A stretch of 64,000 bases of DNA from Kitasatospora aureofaciens (GCF_019192735.1 NZ_JAHTKP010000025.1:46155-110154), one strand, 5' to 3'. Positions 33,078 to 41,835 are shown, counted from the stretch's first letter. Numbers and translations: made by a program. Notes: generated by a model from the letters alone, not told the origin.

Positions 33078-34100
33078 ATGGCTGTGCATTCGGAGCGGGT
33101 GCAGACACAGTCCCCGGGATCAGGGAAGGCTGCTGTGGCCAGTACGGACGAGATCGTCGCCTCCGGTGCCGGGCGCACCCCGAAGAGCGGCAGACCGGCG
33201 GGCGGACCCCGTGTGCCGGCCAGGCTGACGCCGTACCTGCTGCTGCTGCCGGCTGTCGCGGCCACCGTGCTGCTGCTGGGCTGGCCGCTGCTGAAGACGA
33301 TTCTGGTGTCGTTCCAGAACCTCAACAAGCGCCAGCTCATCCAGCACCTGACCGAGTGGAACGGGTTCGAGAACTACACCGAGCAGCTCGGCAGCGCCGA
33401 CTTCTGGCGGATCACCGGCCGCACCGTGGTGTTCACGGTGGTCAACGTCGTCCTGATCATGGTCCTGGGCACGCTGGTCGGCCTGCTGCTCAACCGCCTG
33501 GGCAAGAAGATGCGGCTGACGCTGTCCATCGCGCTGATCCTGGCCTGGGCGATGCCGGTGGTCGCCGCGACCACCGTCTTCACCTGGCTGTTCGACCAGC
33601 AGTTCGGTGTCGTCAACTGGTTCCTGGACAAGCTGGGCTGGCACTCGATGCTCCACTACAACTGGACCAGCACCCAGTACTCGACCTTCTTCGTGATCAT
33701 CCTGCTGATCGTCTGGGGCTCGATCCCGTTCGTGGCCTTCAACATGTACGCGGGCCTGACGACGATCCCCAAGGAGCTCTACGAGGCGGCCCGGATGGAC
33801 GGCGCCGGCTCCTTCCGGGTCTTCACCTCGGTGATCGTCCCGATCATGAAGCCGTTCTTCCTGGCCACGACCTTCCTTGAGGTGATCTGGGTCTTCAAGG
33901 CCTTCACCCAGGTCTACCTGATCAACAAGGGCGGACCGGAGGACCTCACCCGGACCCTGCCGGTCCACGCCTTCCTCGAAGGCTTCGGCGCCCAGCGGTT
34001 CGGGGCCGGGTCCGCGATCGCGGTCCTCACCATCGTCATGCTGGCCACGCTGATGGCGTACTACTTCCGCATCATCCTGAAGCAGGAGGACGAGCTGTGA
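33078..34100 (+). CDS. dasB: Chitobiose ABC transporter permease DasB
   Basis: The 340-residue protein has six membrane segments beginning at TPYLLLLPAVAATVLLL (about residues 55-75), after a disordered cytoplasmic N-terminus. The EAA loop that contacts the ATPase is EAARMDGAGSFRVFTSVIVP. GAGGAAGAGAG precedes the ATG at 33078. The stop overlaps the GTG of dasC. With DasC it should form the sugar channel, driven by a multiple-sugar ATPase (MsiK) encoded elsewhere. Confidence 0.94.
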   Translation: MAVHSERVQTQSPGSGKAAVASTDEIVASGAGRTPKSGRPAGGPRVPARLTPYLLLLPAVAATVLLLGWPLLKTILVSFQNLNKRQLIQHLTEWNGFENYTEQLGSADFWRITGRTVVFTVVNVVLIMVLGTLVGLLLNRLGKKMRLTLSIALILAWAMPVVAATTVFTWLFDQQFGVVNWFLDKLGWHSMLHYNWTSTQYSTFFVIILLIVWGSIPFVAFNMYAGLTTIPKELYEAARMDGAGSFRVFTSVIVPIMKPFFLATTFLEVIWVFKAFTQVYLINKGGPEDLTRTLPVHAFLEGFGAQRFGAGSAIAVLTIVMLATLMAYYFRIILKQEDEL

Positions 34101-34927
34101 GGCGCTCGCTCATCGGACGTACCTGGCCGAACGCGATCGCGGTCGTCCTCTTCGTCTTCTTCATCTTCCCCGTCTACTGGATGATCGCGACCGCGTTCAA
34201 GCAGGACAGCGACGTCATCAGCCGGACGCCGGTCTTCCTCCCGCTGAACGCGACCCTGGAGCACTTCGACAAGGCCGTCCACGCCGAGAACTTCTGGACG
34301 TACGTCAGCAACAGCCTGATCGTCACCGTCGGCGCGGTGCTCGGCTCGCTGGTGATCGCCACCCTGGCCGCGTTCGCGATCGCGCGGATGAGGTTCCGCG
34401 GCCGCAAGGGCTTCGTCCTGGTCGTCATGGCCGCCCAGATGGCGCCCTGGGAGGTCATGATCATCGCGGCCTACCTGATCGTCCGCGACAACGACATGCT
34501 CAACAGCCTCGTGCCGCTGACCGCCTTCTACCTGATGATGGTGCTGCCCTTCACCATCTGGACGCTGCGCGGCTTCATCGCCGCCGTGCCCAAGGAGCTG
34601 GAGGAGTCGGCCATGGTGGACGGCTGCACCCGCACCCAGGCCTTCCTGAAGGTGATCTTCCCGCTGCTCGCCCCCGGCCTGATGTCGACCTCGCTGTTCG
34701 GCTTCATCACCGCGTGGAACGAGTTCCCGCTGGTCAACATCCTGAACAAGAAGCCCGACGTGCAGACGCTGCCGCTGTGGCTCTCCTCGTTCCAGACCAA
34801 CTTCGGCACCGACTGGGGCGCCACCATGGCCGCGTCCACCCTCTTCGCGGTCCCGATCCTGATCCTGTTCGTCTTCCTGCAGCGCAAGGCGGTCGGTGGC
34901 CTGACCGACGGCGCCGTGAAGGGCTGA
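34097..34927 (+). CDS. dasC: Chitobiose ABC transporter permease DasC
   Basis: The 276-residue protein is the second inner-membrane subunit. It starts MRRSLIGRTWPNAIAVVLFVFFIFPVYWM, has six membrane segments and an EAA loop EESAMVDGCTRTQAFLKVIFPLLAPG. GTG 34097 overlaps the dasB stop (GTGA). It is followed after 5 bp by dasD, so transport and hydrolysis are made from one transcript. Confidence 0.94.
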   Translation: MRRSLIGRTWPNAIAVVLFVFFIFPVYWMIATAFKQDSDVISRTPVFLPLNATLEHFDKAVHAENFWTYVSNSLIVTVGAVLGSLVIATLAAFAIARMRFRGRKGFVLVVMAAQMAPWEVMIIAAYLIVRDNDMLNSLVPLTAFYLMMVLPFTIWTLRGFIAAVPKELEESAMVDGCTRTQAFLKVIFPLLAPGLMSTSLFGFITAWNEFPLVNILNKKPDVQTLPLWLSSFQTNFGTDWGATMAASTLFAVPILILFVFLQRKAVGGLTDGAVKG

Positions 34928-34932
34928 GAAAC

Positions 34933-36486
34933 GTGAGCATCCTCGTCCCCACCGCCCCGGACAGCGACCAGCTGCACCGCGACGCCCTGACCGTGCTGCA
35001 GCCCGGCTTCGTCGGCACCGAGCCGCCGGAGTGGCTGCGCCGCCACCTCGCGGCCGGGCTCGGCTCGGTCGCGCTGTTCGACCGCAACGTGGTCGACCTC
35101 GACCAGCTCTCCGCGCTCACCAAGGCGCTGCGCGCGGAGAACCCCGACCTCCTGATCGCCATCGACGAGGAGAGCGGCGACGTCACCCGGCTGGAGGCGG
35201 GCTCCGGCTCGTCCTGGCCGGGCAACCTCGCGCTCGGCGCGATCGACGACCCGGCGCTGACCCGGGACGTCGCCCGCGAGCTGGGCCGGGCACTGGCCGC
35301 GGCCGGCGTGAACTACAACTGGGCGCCCACCGCGGACGTCAACTCCAACCCGCGCAACCCGGTGATCGGCGTCCGCTCCTTCGGCGCCGACCCGGAGCTG
35401 TGCGCCCGGCACACCGCCGCCTGGGTGGAGGGCCTGCAGTCGGCCGGCGTGGCCGCCTGCTCCAAGCACTTCCCCGGCCACGGCGACACCGCCGTCGACT
35501 CGCACCACGGCCTGCCGGTCATCGACGTCGACCTGGACGTGCTGCGCGCCCGCGACCTGATCCCGTTCCAGGCGGCGATCGCGGCCGGGACGAAGGCCGT
35601 CATGACGGCCCACATCATGATCCCGGCACTCGACCCCGAGCTTCCGGCCACGCTCAGCCCGACCGTGCTGCGCGACCTGCTGCGCGCCGCCCCGGCCGAC
35701 GGCGGCCTCGGCTACCAGGGCCTGATCGTCAGCGACGCGATCGAGATGGGCGCCATCGCCGACACCTTCGGCATGGGCGCGGGCACCGTGCTGGCCCTGG
35801 CGGCCGGCGCGGACGCGATCTGCGTGGGCGGCGGCCTGGCCGACGAGGAGACCGTGCTGATGCTGCGCGACGCCATCGTGGCGGGCGTGCGGGCCGGCCG
35901 GCTCTCCGAGGAGCGGCTCGCGGACGCTGCGGACCGGGTGCGGGCGCTCGGCAGCTGGGGCCGGATCTCGGCCCAGGGCGAGCGGCCGGAGCCGGACCTG
36001 GCGGTCGGCCTGCGGGCGGCCCGCCGGGCGCTGAAGGTGGTCCGGGCGCCGGGCCGCGAGGTCCTGCCGGTGAGCGAGCGCCCGTACGTGGCCTCGTTCT
36101 CGGACGAGCCGAACATCGCCGTCGGCGACGTCACCCCGTGGGGTGTGGCGGGCATGCTGGCGGACCGCTTCCCCGGCACCCGCACCCGCGAGGTCGGCGC
36201 GGTCGAGGCGGCCCCCGAGCTGCTGGACGGGCTGGTCGCCGAGCTGGTGGCCGGCGCCGAGGGCCGCCGCATGGTGCTGGTGGTCCGGGACGCGCACCGG
36301 CACGCGTGGATGTCGGCCGTGCTGGGCCGCCTGGTGGCGGCGCGGCCGGACGCCGCCGTGGTGGAGATGGGGCTGCCCCAGTCCAAGCCGGTCGGCGGGC
36401 TCCACATCGCCACCCACGGCGCCGCCCGGGTCTGCGGGCTGGCGGCCGTGGAGGTGCTCACCGGGCAGCCGGGAGCGATCGGCTGA
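34933..36486 (+). CDS. dasD: GH3 beta-N-acetylglucosaminidase DasD
   Basis: The 517-residue enzyme starts at GTG 34933, 5 bp after dasC. The GH3 N-acetylglucosaminidase signature KHFPGHGDTAVDSHHGLP is complete, including the catalytic Asp/His pair of the loop that replaces a distant acid/base, and GLIVSDAIEMGAI holds the nucleophile Asp. There is no signal peptide, so it should cut imported chitobiose inside the cell to GlcNAc. The C-terminal domain (about 360-517) is of the usual alpha/beta sandwich type. DasR operators before dasA should control it through the operon. Confidence 0.92.
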   Translation: MSILVPTAPDSDQLHRDALTVLQPGFVGTEPPEWLRRHLAAGLGSVALFDRNVVDLDQLSALTKALRAENPDLLIAIDEESGDVTRLEAGSGSSWPGNLALGAIDDPALTRDVARELGRALAAAGVNYNWAPTADVNSNPRNPVIGVRSFGADPELCARHTAAWVEGLQSAGVAACSKHFPGHGDTAVDSHHGLPVIDVDLDVLRARDLIPFQAAIAAGTKAVMTAHIMIPALDPELPATLSPTVLRDLLRAAPADGGLGYQGLIVSDAIEMGAIADTFGMGAGTVLALAAGADAICVGGGLADEETVLMLRDAIVAGVRAGRLSEERLADAADRVRALGSWGRISAQGERPEPDLAVGLRAARRALKVVRAPGREVLPVSERPYVASFSDEPNIAVGDVTPWGVAGMLADRFPGTRTREVGAVEAAPELLDGLVAELVAGAEGRRMVLVVRDAHRHAWMSAVLGRLVAARPDAAVVEMGLPQSKPVGGLHIATHGAARVCGLAAVEVLTGQPGAIG

Positions 36487-36531
36487 AGCCGGGGGAGGAC
36501 GTCACCGGGAGTGCCCGGCAGACGTCGCCCG

Positions 36532-36568
36532 ACGGGCCCGTCATGCGTATGCCGCATGGCGGGCCCGT
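36532..36568 (+). terminator. Terminator after dasD
   Basis: A 16-bp stem with one mismatch (36532-36547 with 36553-36568) and a 5-nt loop is followed by TCCG. Confidence 0.75.
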
Positions 36569-36614
36569 TCCGTTCTCCCGGCGTTGGCCTGCGGCTTCGC
36601 CGTGTGACCGTGCT

Positions 36615-36658
36615 CCCTCAAGTGGGCCTTAAATCCGCCTTAAGTTCGACTTAGGGTG
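36615..36658 (+). repeat. Four 11-bp direct repeats upstream of the second dasA
   Basis: Units CCCTCAAGTGG, GCCTTAAATCC, GCCTTAAGTTC and GACTTAGGGTG follow one another with an exact 11-bp period and share a CCTTAA-type core. Spacing of one helical turn is typical of sites for OmpR-type response regulators (for example PhoP) or SARPs. The array ends 82 bp before the -35 of the next gene. Confidence 0.75.
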
Positions 36659-36740
36659 ACGGCGACGCAACTGATCGCCACAGGATCGGTATGGGGTACA
36701 ACAGCTCTGCAACGGCCTTGGCAGGAGCGGCATTTGGTCG

Positions 36741-36767
36741 TTGACACCACCAGTGGTCTAGGCCAGA
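36741..36767 (+). promoter_or_regulatory. DasR-type promoter of the second dasA-like gene
   Basis: TTGACA (36741-36746) is followed by the operator AGTGGTCTAGGCCAGA (36752-36767). The -35 to operator offset of 11 bp equals that of dasA, and GGTCTAGGCCA is identical. The second operator seen at dasA is reduced here to ATCCGGTTCGAACT, no longer a good match. The rest of this 426-bp gap holds the dasD terminator and the 11-bp repeats. Confidence 0.8.
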
Positions 36768-36912
36768 GTCCACACATCCGGTTCGAACTTCAACCTCACC
36801 GGATGTGGTATCGGCCCTTCCCGAAGCTCTACGCCCCTGCCCGGACTCTCCGCCGCGGGCGCCATCACGCTGCCGGCGGGCACCAACGGCTCTAGCACCC
36901 TCGGAGGATGGC

Positions 36913-38226
36913 GTGAAGACGCGTCAGCTCGTCGCGACGTTCGGGATCATGGCACTGGCGGTCGGTACGACGGCCTGTTCCTCGTCCGGCTCACCGTCAG
37001 GGGATGGCACGGGCGCCGCCGCCGACCCGAAGAACCTGACCGGCACCGTCACCGTCTGGCTGATGGACGACGCCCAGAAGAACTGGCCCGACCTCGTGCA
37101 GCGGGTCAACGACGACTTCGCGGCCAAGTACCCGAAGGTCAACCTCAGGCTCGCCTACCAGGGCTGGGCGGACAAGGTGACCAAGCTCGACAAGGCGCTC
37201 GCCGACGGCAACGCCCCCGACGTGGTCGAGCTCGGCAACACCGAGACCATGAAGTACGTGCTGTCCGGCGCGCTGGCCCCGGTCGACCGGACCACCTTCG
37301 ACAACTCCGACAGCTGGATCAAGGCGCTCGCCAACACCTGTACCTACCAGGACAAGCTCTGGTGCGTGCCCTACTACGCGGGCGCCCGGGTCGCCATCTA
37401 CAACTCCGTCGCCCTCCAACAGGCCACCGGCAGCGCGGACTTCCCGAAGACCGAGGCCGACCTGACGGCGGCGCTCGACAAGGTCGCGGACAAGAACAGG
37501 TCCGACAGGAGCTACTCCCCGCTCTACCTGCCCGGCCCGTACTGGTACGCCGCGATGAGCTACGTGGCCGCGTACGGCGGCAGCATCGCCAAGTTCGACA
37601 GCTCCGGCAACTGGCACGGCACCCTGCACGACCCCAAGTCCCAGCAGGGCATCAGCCACTTCGCCGACCTGGTCCGCAAGTACAACAAGGGCGACCTGGC
37701 GGTGAACGAGCAGAACCAGTACGAGTCGATGGCCCGGGGGCGCACCGCGGCCTTCTACGGCAACGGCTACGAGGCGGCCGGCGTGACCGCCCCGGGCACC
37801 GGCGACCCGGGCCTCAAGGACGCCGTCAAGGTGGCCACCATGCCCGGCCCGGACGGCAAGCCGCTGCCCACCTTCATCGGCGGCTCGGACCTCGCCGTCA
37901 CCGCCAAGTCCCCGCAGGTCGCGCTGGCCGCCGACTGGATCCGGATGTTCACCAGCACCAGGTCCCAGCAGGCGCTCGCCGACAAGGACATCCTGCCGAA
38001 CAACCTCACCCAGCTGAACCCGCTGAAGAACAAGCCCAACACCGCCGCCGCGGCCAATGCGGTGCCGGACGCCTGGTTCACCCCGCTGGCACCCGGCTGG
38101 GGCGCGGTCGAGAAGCAGAAGATCCTGCCCGACATGCTGACCGCGATCCTCAAGGGCAAGTCGGTGGACCAGGCCACCAAGGAGGCCGACGCCGCGATCG
38201 ACCAGCTGATCAACAACCCGTCCTGA
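36913..38226 (+). CDS. Second DasA-like sugar-binding lipoprotein
   Basis: The 437-residue protein resembles DasA: TVTVWLMDDAQKNW and VVELGNTETMKY line up with its N-terminal domain, and the leader ends AVGTTAC with C22 in an imperfect lipobox. The shared GGAGGATGGC before the GTG start is the same as in front of dasA, so the gene and its control region look like a duplication. No permease genes follow; it probably feeds sugar to DasBC or another permease pair. It may bind GlcNAc or a chito-oligomer of different length. A terminator follows directly, so it is monocistronic. Confidence 0.88.
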   Translation: MKTRQLVATFGIMALAVGTTACSSSGSPSGDGTGAAADPKNLTGTVTVWLMDDAQKNWPDLVQRVNDDFAAKYPKVNLRLAYQGWADKVTKLDKALADGNAPDVVELGNTETMKYVLSGALAPVDRTTFDNSDSWIKALANTCTYQDKLWCVPYYAGARVAIYNSVALQQATGSADFPKTEADLTAALDKVADKNRSDRSYSPLYLPGPYWYAAMSYVAAYGGSIAKFDSSGNWHGTLHDPKSQQGISHFADLVRKYNKGDLAVNEQNQYESMARGRTAAFYGNGYEAAGVTAPGTGDPGLKDAVKVATMPGPDGKPLPTFIGGSDLAVTAKSPQVALAADWIRMFTSTRSQQALADKDILPNNLTQLNPLKNKPNTAAAANAVPDAWFTPLAPGWGAVEKQKILPDMLTAILKGKSVDQATKEADAAIDQLINNPS

Positions 38227-38233
38227 TCCCCTC

Positions 38234-38263
38234 CTCGCCCCGGGCGGACCGGCCCGGGGCGAG
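38234..38263 (+). terminator. Terminator after the second dasA-like gene
   Basis: A perfect 12-bp stem (38234-38245 with 38252-38263) and 6-nt loop lie just past the stop. Confidence 0.75.
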
Positions 38264-38397
38264 CAGGCGCGCCGCGGCCCCCGTAGGATTGCGGTAGGAA
38301 TCACCGCAGCGAGTGTGCGGACTCGCCGCCGTTGGAGATCCCCGCCGGGCAGCCCTGCCCGGGCGGGGTCGAACCATCTCATCGGAGGCACATCCAG

Positions 38398-39456
38398 ATG
38401 TCCGACACGCAGACTGTCCCCGTCCCCGGCCGGATCATGGCGGCGGAGATGGCCGAGCAGCCGGCCGTCCTCCAGCGCATCCTCGACGAGGGCGCCCCGA
38501 AGATCCGCGAGATCGCGGCCGAGATCGCCGCCCGCAACCCGCGGTTCGTCCTGCTCACCGCGCGCGGCACGTCCGACAACGCGGCGCTGTACGCCAAGTA
38601 CCTGATCGAGATCCTGCTCGGCAAGCCGGCCGGCCTGACCTCGATGTCCACCACCACCGCCTACGGCGCCAAGCCGGACCTCACCGACGTCCTGGTGATC
38701 ACGGTCAGCCAGTCCGGCGGCTCGCCGGACCTGGTGGCCTCCACCAAGGCCGCCCGCGAGGCCGGTGCGATCACTCTCGCGGTCACCAACAACGCCGCCT
38801 CGCCGCTGGCCGAGGTCTCCGAGTTCCACATCGACGTGCTGGCCGGCCCGGAGAAGGCGCTGCCCGCCACCAAGACCTACACCGCCGAGCTGCTCGCGCT
38901 CTACCTGCTGATCGAGGGTCTGCGCGGCGGCGACGGTTCGGCCGCCAAGGAGCTGCCGGGTCTGGCCGCCGGCATCCTGGCCCGCCAGGCCGAGGTGAAG
39001 GCCCTGGCCGAGCGCTACCGCTTCGCCCAGCGCCTGGTCATCACCTCGCGCGGCTACGGCTACCCGACCGCCCGCGAGGCGGCCCTGAAGCTGATGGAGA
39101 CCACCTACATCCCGGCCTCCCCGTTCTCCGGCGCCGACCTGCTGCACGGCCCGCTGGCCATGGTGGACAACGTCTCGCCGGTCATCGCGATCGTCCCGGA
39201 CGGCAAGGGCGGCGAGGCCCTGCAGCCGGTGCTCGACCGGCTGCGCGGCCGCGGCGCGGACCTGGTCGTCGTCGGCCAGCAGCCGCAGGTGGACGCCGCC
39301 TCCGCGGGCTTCGCGCTGCCGGCCGACGTGCCCGAGGAGGTCCAGCCGATCCTGGAGATCCTGCCGCTGCAGCTGCTGGCCTACGAGGTCACCATCGCCC
39401 GCGGCCAGGACCCGGACGCCCCGCGCGCCCTGGCCAAGGTCACCGAGACGCACTGA
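38398..39456 (+). CDS. SIS-domain sugar-phosphate isomerase/deaminase (NagB-II-like)
   Basis: The 352-residue protein has two SIS domains without a glutaminase domain: LTARGTSDNAALYAKYL and VSQSGGSPDLVASTKAA in the first, RGYGYPTAREAALKLMETTY in the second. Such proteins resemble the isomerase part of GlmS and include glucosamine-6-P deaminases (NagB-II) and related enzymes. Next to the das genes it probably turns GlcN-6-P into fructose-6-P. CGGAGG precedes the ATG at 38398. The leader holds a GC-rich hairpin with an internal bulge (about 38337-38371). A very strong terminator follows. Confidence 0.85.
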   Translation: MSDTQTVPVPGRIMAAEMAEQPAVLQRILDEGAPKIREIAAEIAARNPRFVLLTARGTSDNAALYAKYLIEILLGKPAGLTSMSTTTAYGAKPDLTDVLVITVSQSGGSPDLVASTKAAREAGAITLAVTNNAASPLAEVSEFHIDVLAGPEKALPATKTYTAELLALYLLIEGLRGGDGSAAKELPGLAAGILARQAEVKALAERYRFAQRLVITSRGYGYPTAREAALKLMETTYIPASPFSGADLLHGPLAMVDNVSPVIAIVPDGKGGEALQPVLDRLRGRGADLVVVGQQPQVDAASAGFALPADVPEEVQPILEILPLQLLAYEVTIARGQDPDAPRALAKVTETH

Positions 39457-39492
39457 CGACGCACTGACGATGCACTGACGCCCAGACGCGCG

Positions 39493-39537
39493 AGAGCCGG
39501 GCCCCCGTCCACAGGCTGTGGACGGGGGCCCGGCTCT
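39493..39537 (+). terminator. Very strong terminator after the SIS gene
   Basis: A perfect 21-bp stem (39493-39513 with 39517-39537), 3-nt loop, ending in CTCTTTG. This is the longest perfect hairpin of the window. Confidence 0.9.
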
Positions 39538-39804
39538 TTGAGCGGCAGAACATGGCTTCGGCGGGGGAGTCCCCGGAAAGGCGCACCGGACGGGTCGCAC
39601 CGGAAGGTGCCGTACCCGGAAAGCACTACGGGCCGCGGCGCCATGGGACCCTCAACCCATGTGGCGCCGCAGCCCGGAGCTGTCGTCGGGCGCCTTGGTC
39701 GACCGAGAACTGTGCGGGGTCCTCGCTCGGTGGCGTCCGACCGAGGAGGGGCCTCGCGCGGTCAGGGCAGTTGCGCGGTGGGCCTCTCCTTGGTGCCCTT
39801 TCAT

Positions 39805-39861
39805 TGTGGACTAGACCAATCTTGGTTGTCCAGGCCGCTTGGCAAATTGGTCTGGACAACT
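39805..39861 (+). promoter_or_regulatory. DasR-like operators upstream of the sensor kinase
   Basis: TGTGGACTAGACCAAT (39805-39820) and ATTGGTCTGGACAACT (39846-39861) each match 13 of 16 positions of the DasR operator, read in its two orientations. GTTGTCCAG (39825-39833) and CTGGACAAC (39852-39860) form a perfect 9-bp inverted repeat that overlaps the second. The 495-bp gap after the SIS gene holds no other obvious gene. The sites end 90 bp before the kinase GTG. Confidence 0.65.
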
Positions 39862-39951
39862 TCGGACGACGGCTCCACCGCAGGCCGGGCCCGTGATCCA
39901 CTCCGCGGTCCGCCGCGCCCCGCCCCGACCGACGGCGCTACCCTCGGCCAT

Positions 39952-41472
39952 GTGCCCTCGCTGAACGAACTCGTCCGCCGCCACACCACCCTCACCGGGG
40001 CCGACGTGGAATGGCTCCACAACCTGGTCTCGGAGTGGCAGCTGCTCTCCGACCTCTCCTTCGCCGACCTGGTGCTGTGGATCCCCACCTGGGACGGCAT
40101 CCGCTACGTCTCGGTGGCCCAGATGCGGCCGAACACCGGCCCCACGTCCTACCAGGACGACATGGTCGGCCACCTCGTCCCGCGCGGTCGCCGGCCACTG
40201 CTGGACGCCGCCTTCGACGAGGGGCGGATCGTGCGCGAGGGCGACCCGGAGTGGCGCGAGGAGGTGCCCGTCCGGGTCGAGTCCATCCCGGTGCGGCGCG
40301 AGGGCAAGGTGCTCGGCGTGATCGCCCGCAACACCAACCTGCTGACCGTCCGCACCCCCAGCCGGCTGGAGCTCACCTACCTGCAGAGCGCCTCCGACCT
40401 GGCCCAGATGATCGCCGCCGGCAGTTTCCCGTTCCCGGGCGTCGAGCAGGTCGACATGGACGCCGCCCCCCGGGTCGGCGACGGCCTGATCCGCCTGGAC
40501 GCGGACGGCATCGTCACCTACGCCAGCCCCAACGCTCTCTCCGCCTACCACCGCCTCGGCCTCACCACCGACCTGGTCGGCAGCCACCTCGGCCGCGCCA
40601 CCGCCGACCTCGTCCCGCCGTCCCGCGCGGCCGTGCACGAGGCGCTGGTGAAGCTGGCGAGTGGCTGGGCGCCCCGGCAGACCGAGGTGGAGGTGCAGGG
40701 GGGAGTGGTGACCCTGCGGGCGATCCCGCTCAAGCCCAAGGGCACGCTGACCGGTTCGCTGGTGCTCTGCCGGGACGTCACCGAACTGCGCCGCCGCGAC
40801 CGCGAACTGATGACCAAGGACGCCACCATCCGGGAGATCCACCACCGGGTGAAGAACAACCTGCAGACCGTCGCGGCCCTGCTGCGGCTGCAGTCCCGCC
40901 GGATGGAGTCGGAGGCCGGCCGGGCCGCGCTGGACGAGGCGGTGCGCCGGGTCGGTTCGATCGCGATCGTGCACGAGACGCTCTCCCAGGCGCTGGACGA
41001 GCAGGTGGCCTTCGACGAGATCGCCGACCGGGTGCTCGCGATGGTGATGGAGCTGTCCCAGGACGGCCGGGTGGCCACCCGCCGTTCCGGCAGCTTCGGC
41101 ATCCTGTCCGCCGAGGTCGCCACCCCGCTGTCGATGGTGCTGACCGAGCTGCTGCAGAACGCCCTGGAGCACGCCTTCGGCCCGACCGCCTCCGGGAACC
41201 TGGAGGTGAGCGCGCTGCGCGGGCGGGCGCCGGCCACCGGGATGGGCTGGTCGGACAGCTGGAACGGCGGCGCCCGGCCGGAGGAGTACCTGCTGATCAC
41301 GGTCACGGACGACGGCCGCGGCATGCCCGAGGGGTTCGACCCGCAGACGGCGGGCAACCTCGGCCTGCAGATCGTGCGCACCCTGGCCACCGGTGAGCTG
41401 GGCGGCACCTTCGACATGGTGGCCGGGCCGAACGGCGGGACCAAGGTGATCCTGGAGATTCCGGTGCGTTGA
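39952..41472 (+). CDS. pdtaS: Sensor histidine kinase of the PdtaS type
   Basis: The 506-residue cytoplasmic kinase has an N-terminal GAF-like domain (about 1-150), a PAS domain (ADGIVTYASPNALSAY, about 175-290), a HisKA_2 dimer domain with the phospho-acceptor H297/H298 in EIHHRVKNNLQT, and a HATPase domain with N box ELLQNALEHAF and G1 box DDGRGMP. It resembles mycobacterial PdtaS, whose partner PdtaR is an ANTAR antitermination regulator; no such gene is near. As in mycobacteria, it lies beside the whiB1/wblE gene. The start is GTG 39952. DasR-like operators lie upstream. Confidence 0.9.
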   Translation: MPSLNELVRRHTTLTGADVEWLHNLVSEWQLLSDLSFADLVLWIPTWDGIRYVSVAQMRPNTGPTSYQDDMVGHLVPRGRRPLLDAAFDEGRIVREGDPEWREEVPVRVESIPVRREGKVLGVIARNTNLLTVRTPSRLELTYLQSASDLAQMIAAGSFPFPGVEQVDMDAAPRVGDGLIRLDADGIVTYASPNALSAYHRLGLTTDLVGSHLGRATADLVPPSRAAVHEALVKLASGWAPRQTEVEVQGGVVTLRAIPLKPKGTLTGSLVLCRDVTELRRRDRELMTKDATIREIHHRVKNNLQTVAALLRLQSRRMESEAGRAALDEAVRRVGSIAIVHETLSQALDEQVAFDEIADRVLAMVMELSQDGRVATRRSGSFGILSAEVATPLSMVLTELLQNALEHAFGPTASGNLEVSALRGRAPATGMGWSDSWNGGARPEEYLLITVTDDGRGMPEGFDPQTAGNLGLQIVRTLATGELGGTFDMVAGPNGGTKVILEIPVR

Positions 41473-41622
41473 GGCGCGCGGCGGGGGCGTGCGCTCGGCG
41501 GAAGCGCCGGGTGCACACCTCGCGAGCCCTGCGGCAGCAAGAGCCGAACGGGCGAGGAGACGGAAACCGGGCGCGGAGACGGCGGAGACAGCGGCGCGGC
41601 AACCGGATGCGGAAACAGAAAC

Positions 41623-41703
41623 GAGGCCCTGTCGACCGGGGGGGGTGGGTCGACAGGGCCTCTCAACCCGTTCCGGCCGTCGGGGGGAGTCGGCCGGAAC
41701 GGG
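41623..41703. terminator. Twin hairpins between convergent genes
   Basis: A perfect 15-bp stem (41623-41637 with 41648-41662) enclosing a run of eight G is followed 5 bp later by a perfect 13-bp stem (41667-41679 with 41691-41703) enclosing six G. Both G-rich loops are on the plus strand. Confidence 0.8.
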
Positions 41704-41814
41704 GGCTCTGGGTGGTGCGACACCTCGCCGGTGCGTTGCACACGGTGAGCGCCTCAGCTCCACAGTATTGCTCTAAGTGAACAGTATCAAGTGGCTGGAC
41801 GGTCCGGTGTCGCG

Positions 41815-41835
41815 GGACCTTGCCGGGCAAGGTCC
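41815..41835. terminator. Short hairpin near the wblE end
   Basis: GGACCTTGC (41815-41823) pairs with GCAAGGTCC (41827-41835) around a 3-nt loop and is followed on the plus strand by TTTGTG. Confidence 0.6.

Noticed and set aside
36779..36800. GGTTCGAACTTCAACC as a tRNA T-arm
   Set aside because: There is no cloverleaf, acceptor stem or anticodon arm around it; it is the decayed second DasR operator region.
38297..38333. GGAAT before the SIS gene as a SigR-type promoter
   Set aside because: The needed GTT is not 18 bp downstream; the nearest is 29 bp away.
36532..41835. Clustered hairpins as a CRISPR-like or repeat array
   Set aside because: The stems differ in sequence and lie each at a gene end; there are no regular spacers.
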